A stretch of 15,859 bases of DNA from Clostridiales bacterium UBA5888 (GTDB taxonomy: Bacteria > Bacillota > Clostridia > Oscillospirales > Oscillospiraceae): positions 1 to 15,859 of the forward strand of contig DJEW01000003.1 of the NCBI GenBank assembly GCA_002431965.1. The letters run 5' to 3'. Below, piece by piece: positions 1 to 6,833 of this stretch. Position 1 is the first letter of the stretch; each line of letters opens with the position of its first letter. The notes below the pieces were generated by a model. The model had not been told where the DNA came from and did not search any database. It saw only the letters and a list, made by a program, of their open reading frames with translations. A program made the position numbers and the translations under genes.

Positions 1-2
1 CG

Positions 3-86
3 CCGTCCGATGAAACCTTTTCCAGTAAAAATACGTCAATATATGCAGATACAAACCTGACAATAACGATTCGGGAGGGAAGATGA
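3..86 (+). CDS. Possible C-terminal end of an upstream gene (partial)
   Basis: An open frame enters from the left edge and stops at a TGA (84-86) that overlaps the ATG at 83 in a classic ATGA arrangement. The visible peptide ends in NLTITIREGR. The stop/start overlap, with a GGGAGGGA ribosome site just inside it, suggests translational coupling to the lipoprotein gene that follows. Only about 27 codons are visible, so no function can be given, and chance openness of this frame cannot be excluded. Another frame is also open from base 1 to a TGA at 58-60. Confidence 0.3.
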   Translation, partial: PSDETFSSKNTSIYADTNLTITIREGR

Positions 87-1108
87 TGAAAAACCTGCGA
101 AAGCATGTGTGCCTTGCGCTGCTTGCCGCGATGCTTCTGGGGCTGTGCGCGTGCGGTGCAACCCCCACGCAGCCAACGCCAACGCCGAGCGCCGCCCCGG
201 CGACGGCAGAAGATGTGTCTGCACCGGGGGGGCTTACGCTTGCGGTGCTGATACCAAATGCGACGCTTGATTATATGGCGGCGCAATTCAACGACACCGC
301 ACCGGGGTTTACCGTCCGTGTGGTTGATTATTCCGACGGTACAGCATATACGCCAGAGCAAGCCGCCGCGAGGCTGACAACAGAGATAATAAGCGGAAAA
401 GGTCCGGATATGGTGTGCTTTAATGGCATCTCACCTTACCCATATATAAGGAGCGGGATGCTCGCAAATATTGGCGCATTCATCGCGCAGGATGGCGACA
501 TATCGCTTGACGACATAGTTATTGCGGATGTTTTAAAGGAGGGTGAAGGGATTTATTTCATGCCTTCTTCATTCGCGGTGGACAGCATGGTTGCCCGCAC
601 AGACAGATTTGGTGCACGCTACGGATGGACAGTTGACGAGTACCTTGACATGGATCGTTCGCTGCTTGCCGGGTGTGAACTTAGCTATATAGGTTGGCCA
701 ACGCCGGACGGAAGCTGTGGCTCTGACGCTATGCTGAAAGACCCCATAGGCATAATATCCACCGGGCAGAGTACGGAGAGGTGCTGGAAATTCATCAAAT
801 ATATGGTGATGAATGCACCCAATGGACTTGACTTGCCGAGAATGCCGGTTTACAAGCCACTGCTTGATGCTGCAATTAAGGAGGCGCACACCAGCGATAG
901 CCTTCAGGTAAAGGTGACTGACGCAGATGCGGACAGTTTCTATGCTTTGATCGACCGCGTAGAGAACTCCACGCTTTACGACACGCAAATGCTGCGCATA
1001 ATCTCAGAAGAAAGCCAGGCATATTTCAACGGCGACAAGACTGCTGCGGAAGCGGCTCGAATCATCCAGTCCAAGGCGAGCATCTACCTCGCCGAGCAGT
1101 ACGGATAA
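83..1108 (+). CDS. Extracellular solute-binding lipoprotein (ABC importer family 1 type), apparently shortened
   Basis: The protein (341 aa) begins with a lipoprotein signal: a basic start (MMKNLRKH), a hydrophobic stretch and the lipobox L-C-A-C with the lipidated Cys at residue 24, followed by a Pro/Thr/Ala-rich linker. Mature features fit family 1 (sugar/oligosaccharide type) binding proteins: an N-terminal domain with the ISGKGPDMV motif (about 104-111), the GWTVDEYL motif (181-188), a WPTPDGS segment (205-211), CWKFIKYM (234-241), and a C-terminal NGDKTAAEAARIIQSK helix. Families of this kind are usually well over 400 aa. Here GWTVDEYL is followed within about 15 residues by the segment that normally lies much further on, so an in-frame internal deletion is likely. 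The start at 83 is chosen for the ATGA overlap; ATG 86 has better spacing from GGGAGGGA. No permease genes are visible, so the ligand is unknown. Confidence 0.8.
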   Translation: MMKNLRKHVCLALLAAMLLGLCACGATPTQPTPTPSAAPATAEDVSAPGGLTLAVLIPNATLDYMAAQFNDTAPGFTVRVVDYSDGTAYTPEQAAARLTTEIISGKGPDMVCFNGISPYPYIRSGMLANIGAFIAQDGDISLDDIVIADVLKEGEGIYFMPSSFAVDSMVARTDRFGARYGWTVDEYLDMDRSLLAGCELSYIGWPTPDGSCGSDAMLKDPIGIISTGQSTERCWKFIKYMVMNAPNGLDLPRMPVYKPLLDAAIKEAHTSDSLQVKVTDADADSFYALIDRVENSTLYDTQMLRIISEESQAYFNGDKTAAEAARIIQSKASIYLAEQYG

Positions 1109-1123
1109 TATCCCCATATACGA

Positions 1124-1160
1124 CAAAGAAGCGTCCGCTTGTGCGGGCGCTCCTTTGCTT
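1124..1160. terminator. Bidirectional intrinsic terminator between the lipoprotein gene and glnN
   Basis: AGCGTCCGC (1130-1138) pairs with GCGGGCGCT (1143-1151) over a TTGT loop: nine pairs, one of them G-T. CAAAG (1124-1128) and CTTTG (1153-1157) flank it and can extend the stem past a small mismatch. It lies between the convergent ends of the lipoprotein gene and glnN and could serve both. The T-tract is short, so strength is uncertain. Confidence 0.65.
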
Positions 1161-1214
1161 GCTGGAATAGATTGAGGTATGAGGAAAAGTGAGGTAGCAA
1201 TATAATGCCTGACC

Positions 1215-3308
1215 TTACACGCCGAACAGAAGCTCGCCGTAGGTCGGGAACGGCCAGTATTTCTCGGCGGTGAGGGTTTCCGCCTCGTCCGCGGGGACTC
1301 TTACAAGGCTCATCTTGGGGATTATCTCGTCGCGGATGAAATTGGCCTGTGCGGTAAGGTCGGTGGACATGCTCATCGTGACAAGCGCGCTTTCCAGCTC
1401 GTCCACCGCGTCGTCTATCTGCTCGAGAAGTGCGGACAGGCGGCGGATGCGCTTTTCTTCGTAGCGGCAGCTCGCGCCGGCATCGGCGGCTTTCTTCGCT
1501 TTTACCGCCTCGGCAAGCTCAGTGGTATATGCCTCAATGGCGGGGAGAATCTCTTTCTTCGCCATATCGACCATGGTGTGCGCCTCAATGCTGACGGTCT
1601 TGCAGTAATTCTCCATCATTATCTCGTAGCGGGAATGTATCTCCGCCGCGGAGAACACCTTGTGACGGATGAGCATTCCGGCGTTTTTCTCTTCAAGCAC
1701 CACCGGCATGCAGTCGGGCGTTGTGCGCAGATTCAGCAGACCGCGCTTCTCGGTCGCTTCCTTTATCCAGCTGTCGTCGTAGCCGTTGCCGTTGAAGATT
1801 ATGCGCTTGTGGTCGGTTATGCAGCGCTTGATGAGGTCATGCAGCGCGGCGTCGAAGTCATCGGCTTTTTCAAGCTCGTCCGCGAACACGCGCAGCGACT
1901 CCGCCACGGAGGCGTTGAGCATGATGTTCGCGCACGCGATGGAGTTGGACGAGCCGAGCATGCGGAACTCAAACTTATTGCCGGTGAAAGCAAAAGGAGA
2001 GGTGCGGTTGCGGTCAGTGGTGTCGCGGTTGAAGCGCGGCAGCACGTGAACGCCCAGCTTGAGCTGCGCTCTCTCTGCGCCGGCATAGGGCTTGTCGCCC
2101 TCTATGGCCTCCAGAACAGAGGTCAGCTCGTCGCCGAGGAATATGGACACGACGGCGGGAGGCGCTTCGTTTGCGCCGAGGCGGTGGTCATTGCCGGCGG
2201 TAGCGACGCTCATGCGCAGAAGATCCTGATAATCGTCCACCGCCTTTATAACGGCACACAGGAAAAGGAGGAACTGCGCGTTTTCGTGCGGCGTGTCCCC
2301 GGGGGAGAGAAGATTCACGCCCGTGTCTGTGGCGATCGACCAGTTATTGTGCTTGCCCGAACCGTTCACGCCTGCAAAGGGCTTTTCATGCAGCAGGCAC
2401 ACAAGACCATGCCTGTCGGCAACCTTCTGCATTATCTCCATGGTGAGCTGGTTGTTGTCGGTGGCGATGTTCGCGCCGGTGTAGATGGGGGCAAGCTCAT
2501 GCTGCGCGGGCGCGACCTCGTTGTGCTCGGTCTTTGCCAGCACGCCCAGCTTCCACAGCTCCTCGTCGAGATCTGCCATGTATGCCTCAACCCTCGGCTT
2601 TATTGCGCCGAAGTAGTGGTCGTCCAGCTCCTGCCCCTTGGGCGGCTTTGCGCCGAAGAGCGTCCGCCCGGTGAAAATGAGATCCTTGCGTTTCTTGTAC
2701 ATTTCCTTGTCAACAAGGAAGTACTCCTGCTCCGGTCCGACATAGGGGCGCACACATTTTACATCGTCCTTGCCGAACAGATGCAGAATACGCAGCGCCT
2801 GCCTGTTGAGCGCCTCCATCGAACGCAGCAGCGGCGTCTTTTTGTCCAGCGCCTCGCCGCCGTAGGAGCAGAACGCCGTCGGGATGCACAGCGTCTTGCC
2901 CTTGATGAACGCATAGGACGTCGGATCCCATGCGGTGTAGCCTCTCGCCTCGAACGTGGCGCGCAGCCCGCCGGAGGGGAAGGAGCTTGCGTCCGGTTCG
3001 CCCTTTATAAGCTCGTCCCCGGAGAACTCCATTATTACGCGCCCGTCTGGTGATGGGGCGATAAAGCTCTCATGCTTTTCGGCGGTTATGCCGGTCAGCG
3101 GCTGGAACCAGTGGGTGAAGTGCGTTGCGCCGTGGGAGATTGCCCAGTCCTTCATAGCCAGCGCCACCGCGTCGGCAATCTTCGGGTCTATCCGTTCTCC
3201 CTGATCTATTGTTTTCCGCAGCGACTGGTATACGTCAGATGAAAGCATCGCTTTCATAACTCTGTCGTCAAATACTAAGCTTCCAAAAATCTCTGGTACT
3301 GTGCTCAT
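1215..3308 (-). CDS. glnN: Glutamine synthetase type III
   Basis: ATP-dependent condensation of glutamate and ammonium to glutamine in the cytoplasm. The 697-aa length is typical of the dodecameric GSIII family, far longer than GSI. Visible signatures include the GSIII-specific segment SSFPSGGLRATFEARGYTAW (109-127), the metal-binding GPEQEYFLVD (191-200), the EHNEVAPAQHELAPIY block (261-276), the NGSGKHNNWS nucleotide/substrate loop (315-324), then NDHRLGANEAPP, and DRNRTSPFAFTGNKFEFRM with the substrate-binding Arg residues. The start is set at ATG 3308 (MSTVPEIFG), which has GGAG four bases upstream. The frame stays open further upstream, but that part overlaps the leader hairpin and has no ribosome site. 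The gene has its own promoter and a leader attenuator and follows asnB on the same strand after 144 bp. A second, type I glutamine synthetase lies about 2.3 kb away, so GSIII is probably the differentially regulated one. Confidence 0.96.
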   Translation of the reverse strand: MSTVPEIFGSLVFDDRVMKAMLSSDVYQSLRKTIDQGERIDPKIADAVALAMKDWAISHGATHFTHWFQPLTGITAEKHESFIAPSPDGRVIMEFSGDELIKGEPDASSFPSGGLRATFEARGYTAWDPTSYAFIKGKTLCIPTAFCSYGGEALDKKTPLLRSMEALNRQALRILHLFGKDDVKCVRPYVGPEQEYFLVDKEMYKKRKDLIFTGRTLFGAKPPKGQELDDHYFGAIKPRVEAYMADLDEELWKLGVLAKTEHNEVAPAQHELAPIYTGANIATDNNQLTMEIMQKVADRHGLVCLLHEKPFAGVNGSGKHNNWSIATDTGVNLLSPGDTPHENAQFLLFLCAVIKAVDDYQDLLRMSVATAGNDHRLGANEAPPAVVSIFLGDELTSVLEAIEGDKPYAGAERAQLKLGVHVLPRFNRDTTDRNRTSPFAFTGNKFEFRMLGSSNSIACANIMLNASVAESLRVFADELEKADDFDAALHDLIKRCITDHKRIIFNGNGYDDSWIKEATEKRGLLNLRTTPDCMPVVLEEKNAGMLIRHKVFSAAEIHSRYEIMMENYCKTVSIEAHTMVDMAKKEILPAIEAYTTELAEAVKAKKAADAGASCRYEEKRIRRLSALLEQIDDAVDELESALVTMSMSTDLTAQANFIRDEIIPKMSLVRVPADEAETLTAEKYWPFPTYGELLFGV

Positions 3309-3330
3309 GTCGCTCCATCCTTTCAAACTG

Positions 3331-3386
3331 TAAAAATAGAAAAGGCGCTGACAGGTCGGAAGTATCCTCCGAGGCATCAGCGCCTT
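3331..3386 (-). terminator. Leader terminator (attenuator) of glnN with alternative small hairpins
   Basis: Read on the minus strand just downstream of the promoter, AAGGCGCTGA (3386-3377) pairs perfectly with TCAGCGCCTT (3351-3342), followed by TTCTATTTTT: a canonical intrinsic terminator inside the 5' leader, before the coding start at 3308. Nested in it is CGGAG-GATAC-TTCCG (3371-3357). An alternative hairpin AGGC-GCTGAT-GCCT (3385-3372) has a hexaloop and uses the same 5' strand as the terminator stem, so the two are mutually exclusive. This is the expected layout for regulated antitermination. The encoded ANTAR protein (6834-7418) is the obvious candidate regulator, but the hexaloop has G, not A, at position 1. 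Confidence 0.8.
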
Positions 3387-3397
3387 CAATGTGCCGT

Positions 3398-3425
3398 ATT
3401 ATACGCCTCTTTTTCGGATTGTCAA
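3398..3425 (-). promoter_or_regulatory. glnN promoter (SigA type) with AT-rich UP-like element
   Basis: On the minus strand TTGACA (3425-3420), a 16-bp spacer and a consensus TATAAT (3403-3398). Immediately upstream lies the 14-bp A/T palindrome AATTTTTAAAAATT (3431-3444), a good UP-element candidate. The predicted start near 3391 puts the attenuator at the very 5' end of the transcript. The stretch from the -35 box into the leader resembles the asnB promoter-leader. Confidence 0.85.
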
Positions 3426-3452
3426 GAGTAAATTTTTAAAAATTCTGATTTT

Positions 3453-5030
3453 TTATTTTCCACTGTCGCCGTAGTTGGAGAGAACGCGCGCCGACGGGTC
3501 GTTCACATCGCACCCCGCCCAGGACTTGTTCGGCATCCAGAAATCCTTCACCATTTCGGACTGCCCGGGGTAGTGCTTTTCAAAAAGCTCGCGGTAGAGC
3601 AGCGATTCCTTTGTGAACGGCTGCGCATGGGTGTACTTTTTGCGCTTTGTCTCGAACTCCTCATCGGTGTACAGCCCCTCGGCATATTCCTTGAGATAGT
3701 TGACCATGGAGTGCCCTACGGCGTCCGAGAACGCCGCCTTCTCGCGGTAGAGTATGTCGTGCGGCAGATAGTCGCCCTCAAACGCATGGCGAAGGAGGTA
3801 CTTGCCCTTGCCGTAGGTGTTGAGCTTGAGCGCGGGGTCTAAGCTCATTACGTATTTTACAAAATCAATATCGCCGAACGGCACGCGCGCCTCGAGCGAG
3901 TTGACGGATATGCACCTGTCCGCGCGCAGCACATCGTACATGTGCAGCTCGCTCACGCGCTTCTCCGCCTCGCGCTGGAATTCCTCTGCCGACGGGGCAA
4001 AATCCGTGTACTTGTAGCCGAACAGCTCGTCCGACACCTCGCCCGTCAGGAGAACGCGCACGTCCGTGTGCTCGTGTATCCATTTGCACATCAGGTACAT
4101 CCCCATGCTCGCGCGTATAGTCGTGATGTCATAGGTCGCCAGCAGCGCCACAACATCCTCAAGCGCGGCGAAAACCTCTTCCTTTGTCATGATGATCTCC
4201 GTGTGCTCGCTGCCGATGTACTCTGCAACCTCGCGGGCGTACTTGAGGTCGATAGCGTCGTACTTCATGCCGACGGCGAATGTGCGTATCGGCGAGGAGA
4301 GCTTCTTTTGCGCAATGGCGCACACAAGGGAGGAGTCCAGACCGCCGGAGAGGAGAAAGCCGAGCTTCGCGTCCGACACGAGACGCTTTTCCACGCCCGC
4401 GACGAGCTTGTCGTGTATCTTGCGGCACGCCGTCTCAAGATCGTCGTGACAGACTGACGCAGGGTGCGCAATATCGCAGTAGCACACGAACCTTCCGCCC
4501 TTCCAGTAGTGCCCCGGCGGGAAGGGCATGATGCGCGCGCAAAGCCCCATCAGGTTTTTCGGCTCGCTGGCGAATATTATCGTGCCGCGCTCATCATAGC
4601 CGTAGTAGAGCGGGCGGATGCCGATCGGGTCGCGCGCGGCGATAAACTCATCCGTGCGCGCGTCATATATTATCATGGCAAACTCGGCGTCCAGCATTGC
4701 GAACATATCCACTCCGTGCTCAAAGTACATCGGCAGTATTATCTCGCAGTCGGAGTCGCTTTTGAAGCTGTACTTCGGCGTGAGCTTTTCACGCTCGCGC
4801 TCAAAACCGTACAGCTCGCCGTTGCACACGGAATAACTGCCGTCCAGCTCGAACGGCTGCATCCCATCCTCGCTCAGATCCATGATGGACAGCCTGTGAA
4901 AGCCCAGCAGCCCCTTGCCCGCCGTGATTATACGGCTCATATCCGGACCGCGCGAGAGCGTTTTGTCAAACGCAGCCTTGAACGCAGAAAAAGAAGCACA
5001 GCTTCCACAATAACCCATGATCGAACACAT
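3453..5030 (-). CDS. asnB: Asparagine synthase, glutamine-hydrolysing
   Basis: Converts aspartate, glutamine and ATP to asparagine, glutamate, AMP and pyrophosphate. The 525-aa protein starts MCSIMGYCG, so Cys2 becomes the N-terminal nucleophile of the Ntn-type glutaminase domain after Met removal. Other glutaminase residues visible are SRGPD (26-30), HRLSIMDLS (45-53), CNGELY (69-74) and SDSDCE (91-96). The synthetase domain carries the PP-loop SGGLDSS (228-234). The C-terminus (LEARVPFGDIDFV, DFWMPNKSW) matches the E. coli AsnB class. The start at 5030 is required to place Cys2 and has GGAGGAATCATT just before it; the frame upstream lies in the leader. It is transcribed divergently from glnA and upstream of glnN. 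Its leader holds an asparagine T-box, which independently supports an Asn-biosynthetic role, preceded by an attenuator-like element shared with glnN. Confidence 0.96.
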   Translation of the reverse strand: MCSIMGYCGSCASFSAFKAAFDKTLSRGPDMSRIITAGKGLLGFHRLSIMDLSEDGMQPFELDGSYSVCNGELYGFEREREKLTPKYSFKSDSDCEIILPMYFEHGVDMFAMLDAEFAMIIYDARTDEFIAARDPIGIRPLYYGYDERGTIIFASEPKNLMGLCARIMPFPPGHYWKGGRFVCYCDIAHPASVCHDDLETACRKIHDKLVAGVEKRLVSDAKLGFLLSGGLDSSLVCAIAQKKLSSPIRTFAVGMKYDAIDLKYAREVAEYIGSEHTEIIMTKEEVFAALEDVVALLATYDITTIRASMGMYLMCKWIHEHTDVRVLLTGEVSDELFGYKYTDFAPSAEEFQREAEKRVSELHMYDVLRADRCISVNSLEARVPFGDIDFVKYVMSLDPALKLNTYGKGKYLLRHAFEGDYLPHDILYREKAAFSDAVGHSMVNYLKEYAEGLYTDEEFETKRKKYTHAQPFTKESLLYRELFEKHYPGQSEMVKDFWMPNKSWAGCDVNDPSARVLSNYGDSGK

Positions 5031-5071
5031 AATGATTCCTCCGATTTTCCTCATAAGAATTATCAGTATAC

Positions 5072-5287
5072 GACAGGGCAAGTACTGCGCTCGCTGTGCC
5101 ACCTATCTTTTGTCTCTTTCCGGTCTCTATCAAGACCTGGGTCGTTAACGCCGACCCTTCGCGGCTTGCTTACTCGTCTGCGCTTTCAGCTCGCGGCTCG
5201 CCGGGTGTTATTCACGCAAACTCCGCTGCGCGGCTTTCACCTGCCGCCGCGCTCTCTGTGAGTGAGCCTTTGCGTTACTTCTCCCGG
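5072..5287 (-). promoter_or_regulatory. T-box leader for asnB, asparagine specifier (AAC)
   Basis: Stem I is complete. CCGGG (5287-5283) pairs with CCCGG (5205-5201), and ACGCAAA pairs with TTTGCGT. Between these two helices lies the specifier loop, AGAAGTA on one side and GAATAACA on the other, so the codon read is AAC (5209-5207), matching tRNA-Asn(GUU). The distal part has AGAGAG and an apical CGCGGC/GCCGCG stem with loop GGCAGGTGAAA, the conserved T-box platform region. Downstream hairpins include GGGTCG/CGACCC. The antiterminator is GATAGG, bulge TGGCACA, GCGAG, loop, CTTGC, CCTGTC (5107-5072). The TGGC of the bulge pairs with a GCCA 3' end, as in bacterial tRNA-Asn with discriminator G. 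No U-tract terminator is seen before the start codon, so the output mechanism is unclear. Confidence 0.92.
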
Positions 5288-5314
5288 TTCAAACGCCTTT
5301 TTCGGTATAAATTT

Positions 5315-5369
5315 GAAAAAGACAAAAACGGTCAGAGTCATCCTCTGAGGCGTCCTTGCCTTTGATGTC
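5315..5369 (-). promoter_or_regulatory. Attenuator-like element at the 5' end of the asnB leader, paralogous to that of glnN
   Basis: Read on the minus strand, AGGC-AAGGAC-GCCT (5361-5348) is a hairpin whose hexaloop has A at position 1 and G at position 4, the pattern described for ANTAR-bound hairpins. It is followed directly by CAGAG-GATGA-CTCTG (5347-5333). A weaker outer pairing (GACA/TGTC, AAA/TTT, GG/CC) would end in TTTTT (5320-5316), mimicking the glnN terminator layout. The second hairpin has a five-base loop rather than six, and the outer stem starts at or before the likely transcription start, so termination here is unproven. Confidence 0.5.
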
Positions 5370-5373
5370 GGAC

Positions 5374-5402
5374 ACTATACGCTCTTTGATCCGACTTGTC
5401 AA
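5374..5402 (-). promoter_or_regulatory. asnB promoter (SigA type)
   Basis: TTGACA (5402-5397), a 17-bp spacer and TATAGT (5379-5374) on the minus strand, with a long A-rich stretch upstream (the T-runs at 5406-5425 on the plus strand). The inverted repeat GTCGGA/TCCGAC (5367-5372 and 5390-5395, 17 bases between) brackets the -10 box and could be an operator. The promoter lies back to back with that of glnA. Confidence 0.85.
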
Positions 5403-5452
5403 GAGCTTTTTTTGAATTTTTTCCGTTTTCTCTTTTATTCCATCCTAAACCA

Positions 5453-5482
5453 TTGACAAAAGGGGCTTTTATGCTGTAATAT
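5453..5482 (+). promoter_or_regulatory. glnA operon promoter (SigA type)
   Basis: TTGACA (5453-5458) and TAATAT (5477-5482) with an 18-bp spacer. The spacer contains the short inverted repeat AAAAG-GGG-CTTTT (5458-5470). No other promoter is evident in the short gaps between glnA and purB, so this may drive the whole run through at least purB. Confidence 0.7.
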
Positions 5483-5499
5483 TTCGCCTGTGGACGCAG

Positions 5500-5547
5500 A
5501 CGTTCATCGGGGGAGCTGTGCCCCTTCCGATGGGCGTTATACTTTTT
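5500..5547 (+). terminator. Terminator-like leader hairpin (attenuator candidate) of the glnA operon
   Basis: ACGTTCATCGG (5500-5510) pairs with CCGATGGGCGT (5527-5537): eleven pairs, two of them G-T. An inner GGG/CCC stem closes a loop with AGCTGTG. TTTTT follows at 5543-5547, about five bases after the stem. It lies between the promoter and the coding start at 5582, so it would abort transcription unless read through. Upstream, GGACG/CGTTC over CAGA could form an alternative hairpin that uses the 5' strand of the stem. The U-tract spacing is slightly long. Confidence 0.6.
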
Positions 5548-5581
5548 CAATTTCAATTGACTATCGAAAGAGAGTGTGCAG

Positions 5582-6790
5582 ATGAAGTACACCGCGCAAG
5601 AGGTAATGGAATATGTCCGCCAGGCGGATGTGAAGTTTATCCGGCTCGCGTTCTGCGATGCTTACGGACGGCAGAAGAACATCGCCGTCATGCCTGCGGA
5701 GCTTGAGCGCGCGTTTGACACGGGCATTGCCTTCGATGCTTCGGCGGTCGCGGGCTTCGGCGGCGCGGTGCGCTCCGATCTTTTTCTCCGCCCGGATGCG
5801 GGAACTCTCGTCGGTCTCCCGTGGAGGCCGGAGACCGGGCGTGTCGTGCGTATGTTCTGCGACGTGACTCACCCCGACGGCACGCCGTCCTCCGGCGATA
5901 CGCGCGCCCTTCTCAAGCGCACCGCTGCAAGGGCGCAGGCGCGCGGGCTCAGCTTTGCTTTCGGTCCGGAGATGGAATTTTATCTTTTAAAAAACGGACC
6001 TGACGGCGAGCGCACGGATACTCCCTGCGACACTGCCGGGTACATGGACATAGCGCCTGACGATAAGGGCGAAAACATCCGCCGCGAGGTCTGCCTTATG
6101 CTCGAGCAGATGGGCATCCGCCCGGAAAGCTCGCACCACGAGGAGGGACCGGGGCAAAACGAGATCGACTTTCGCTACTCCGACCCCGTTGCCGCCGCGG
6201 ACAATGCCGTCACGTTCCGCTCAGTCGTCAAGACTGTCGCCGCAGGCTATGGGCTGACGGCGGATTTTTCGCCAAAGCCGCTCCGCGCACACCCCGGCAG
6301 CGGCATGCACATCAATTTTTCCGCAAAGTCCGCCGACGGGGCGGATCGTATGCCGCAGGTGATCGCCGGCGTTATGGACAAGGCCGGCGAAATGACGGCG
6401 TTCCTCAACCCCACGGACAACTCCTATCTCCGCCTTGGAGGCGACAAAGCCCCCGGCTATATAACCTGGTCGAGCGAGAACCGCTCCCAGCTTATCCGCA
6501 TTCCCGCAGCGAGCGGGGAATTCAGACGCGCGGAGCTTCGCTCTCCCGATCCCGGCACCAACCCATATATTGCCTTTACGCTTATGATAAATGCGGGACT
6601 GTACGGCGTGGACAAGCTCCTCAGCCTGCCGGACAGCACGGATATAAACCTTTACGCCGCAGCGGAGAGCGAGCTTGCGCATCTTGAGCGCCTGCCCTCG
6701 TCGCGCCGTGAGGCGCAGGGCATCGCGCGGGCGAGCGAGTTTATAAGCGGCGCTCTTCCCGCAGAGCTTATAGAGCTCTACTGCGGCTGA
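5582..6790 (+). CDS. glnA: Glutamine synthetase, type I-like, short clostridial form
   Basis: Cytoplasmic ATP-dependent glutamine synthesis is the expected role. At 402 aa it is about 40 residues shorter than typical GSI, mainly at the C-terminus. Motifs in order: FDASAVAGF (51-59), SDLFLRPD (65-72), FGPEMEFYLL (127-136, metal ligands E130 and E132), HHEEGPGQNEIDF (185-197), HPGSGMHINFS (237-247), NPTDNSYLRL (276-285), NRSQLIRIP (300-308) and RRAELRSPDPGTNPYIAF (315-332). The second His of the usual MHxH motif is Asn (N245), and the flap segment normally containing the catalytic Glu before Ala-Pro reads GGDKAP. These changes may be lineage-typical or may alter function. The start is ATG 5582 with AGAGAG upstream; an in-frame GTG lies at 5576. 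It is followed after 43 bp by the ANTAR regulator. Alternative: a GlnA-like regulatory or amide-forming paralogue. Confidence 0.85.
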   Translation: MKYTAQEVMEYVRQADVKFIRLAFCDAYGRQKNIAVMPAELERAFDTGIAFDASAVAGFGGAVRSDLFLRPDAGTLVGLPWRPETGRVVRMFCDVTHPDGTPSSGDTRALLKRTAARAQARGLSFAFGPEMEFYLLKNGPDGERTDTPCDTAGYMDIAPDDKGENIRREVCLMLEQMGIRPESSHHEEGPGQNEIDFRYSDPVAAADNAVTFRSVVKTVAAGYGLTADFSPKPLRAHPGSGMHINFSAKSADGADRMPQVIAGVMDKAGEMTAFLNPTDNSYLRLGGDKAPGYITWSSENRSQLIRIPAASGEFRRAELRSPDPGTNPYIAFTLMINAGLYGVDKLLSLPDSTDINLYAAAESELAHLERLPSSRREAQGIARASEFISGALPAELIELYCG

Positions 6791-6833
6791 AGCCTGTCCC
6801 CGAACAGACGGTAAAGAAGGGAAGTGAGCGCGT

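Noticed and set aside
1578..3053. Long antisense open frame opposite glnN (and similar long frames opposite asnB, glmS, purB, purA and guaA)
   Set aside because: These mirror strong, conserved genes in GC-rich sequence, have Arg/His/Ala-rich composition without recognisable domains, and lack proper ribosome sites.
3309..3389. 27-residue N-terminal extension of GlnN
   Set aside because: It would be read from within the leader hairpin, has no ribosome site, and is not part of the GSIII family; ATG 3308 has GGAG at good spacing.
5495..5540. Glutamine riboswitch (glnA RNA motif) upstream of glnA
   Set aside because: CGTTCATC resembles part of that motif, but its other conserved core sequences are absent and the segment folds as a simple long hairpin with a T-tract.
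5403..5581. GlnR/TnrA operator between asnB and glnA
   Set aside because: I found no TGTNA-N7-TNACA type site near the -35/-10 elements.
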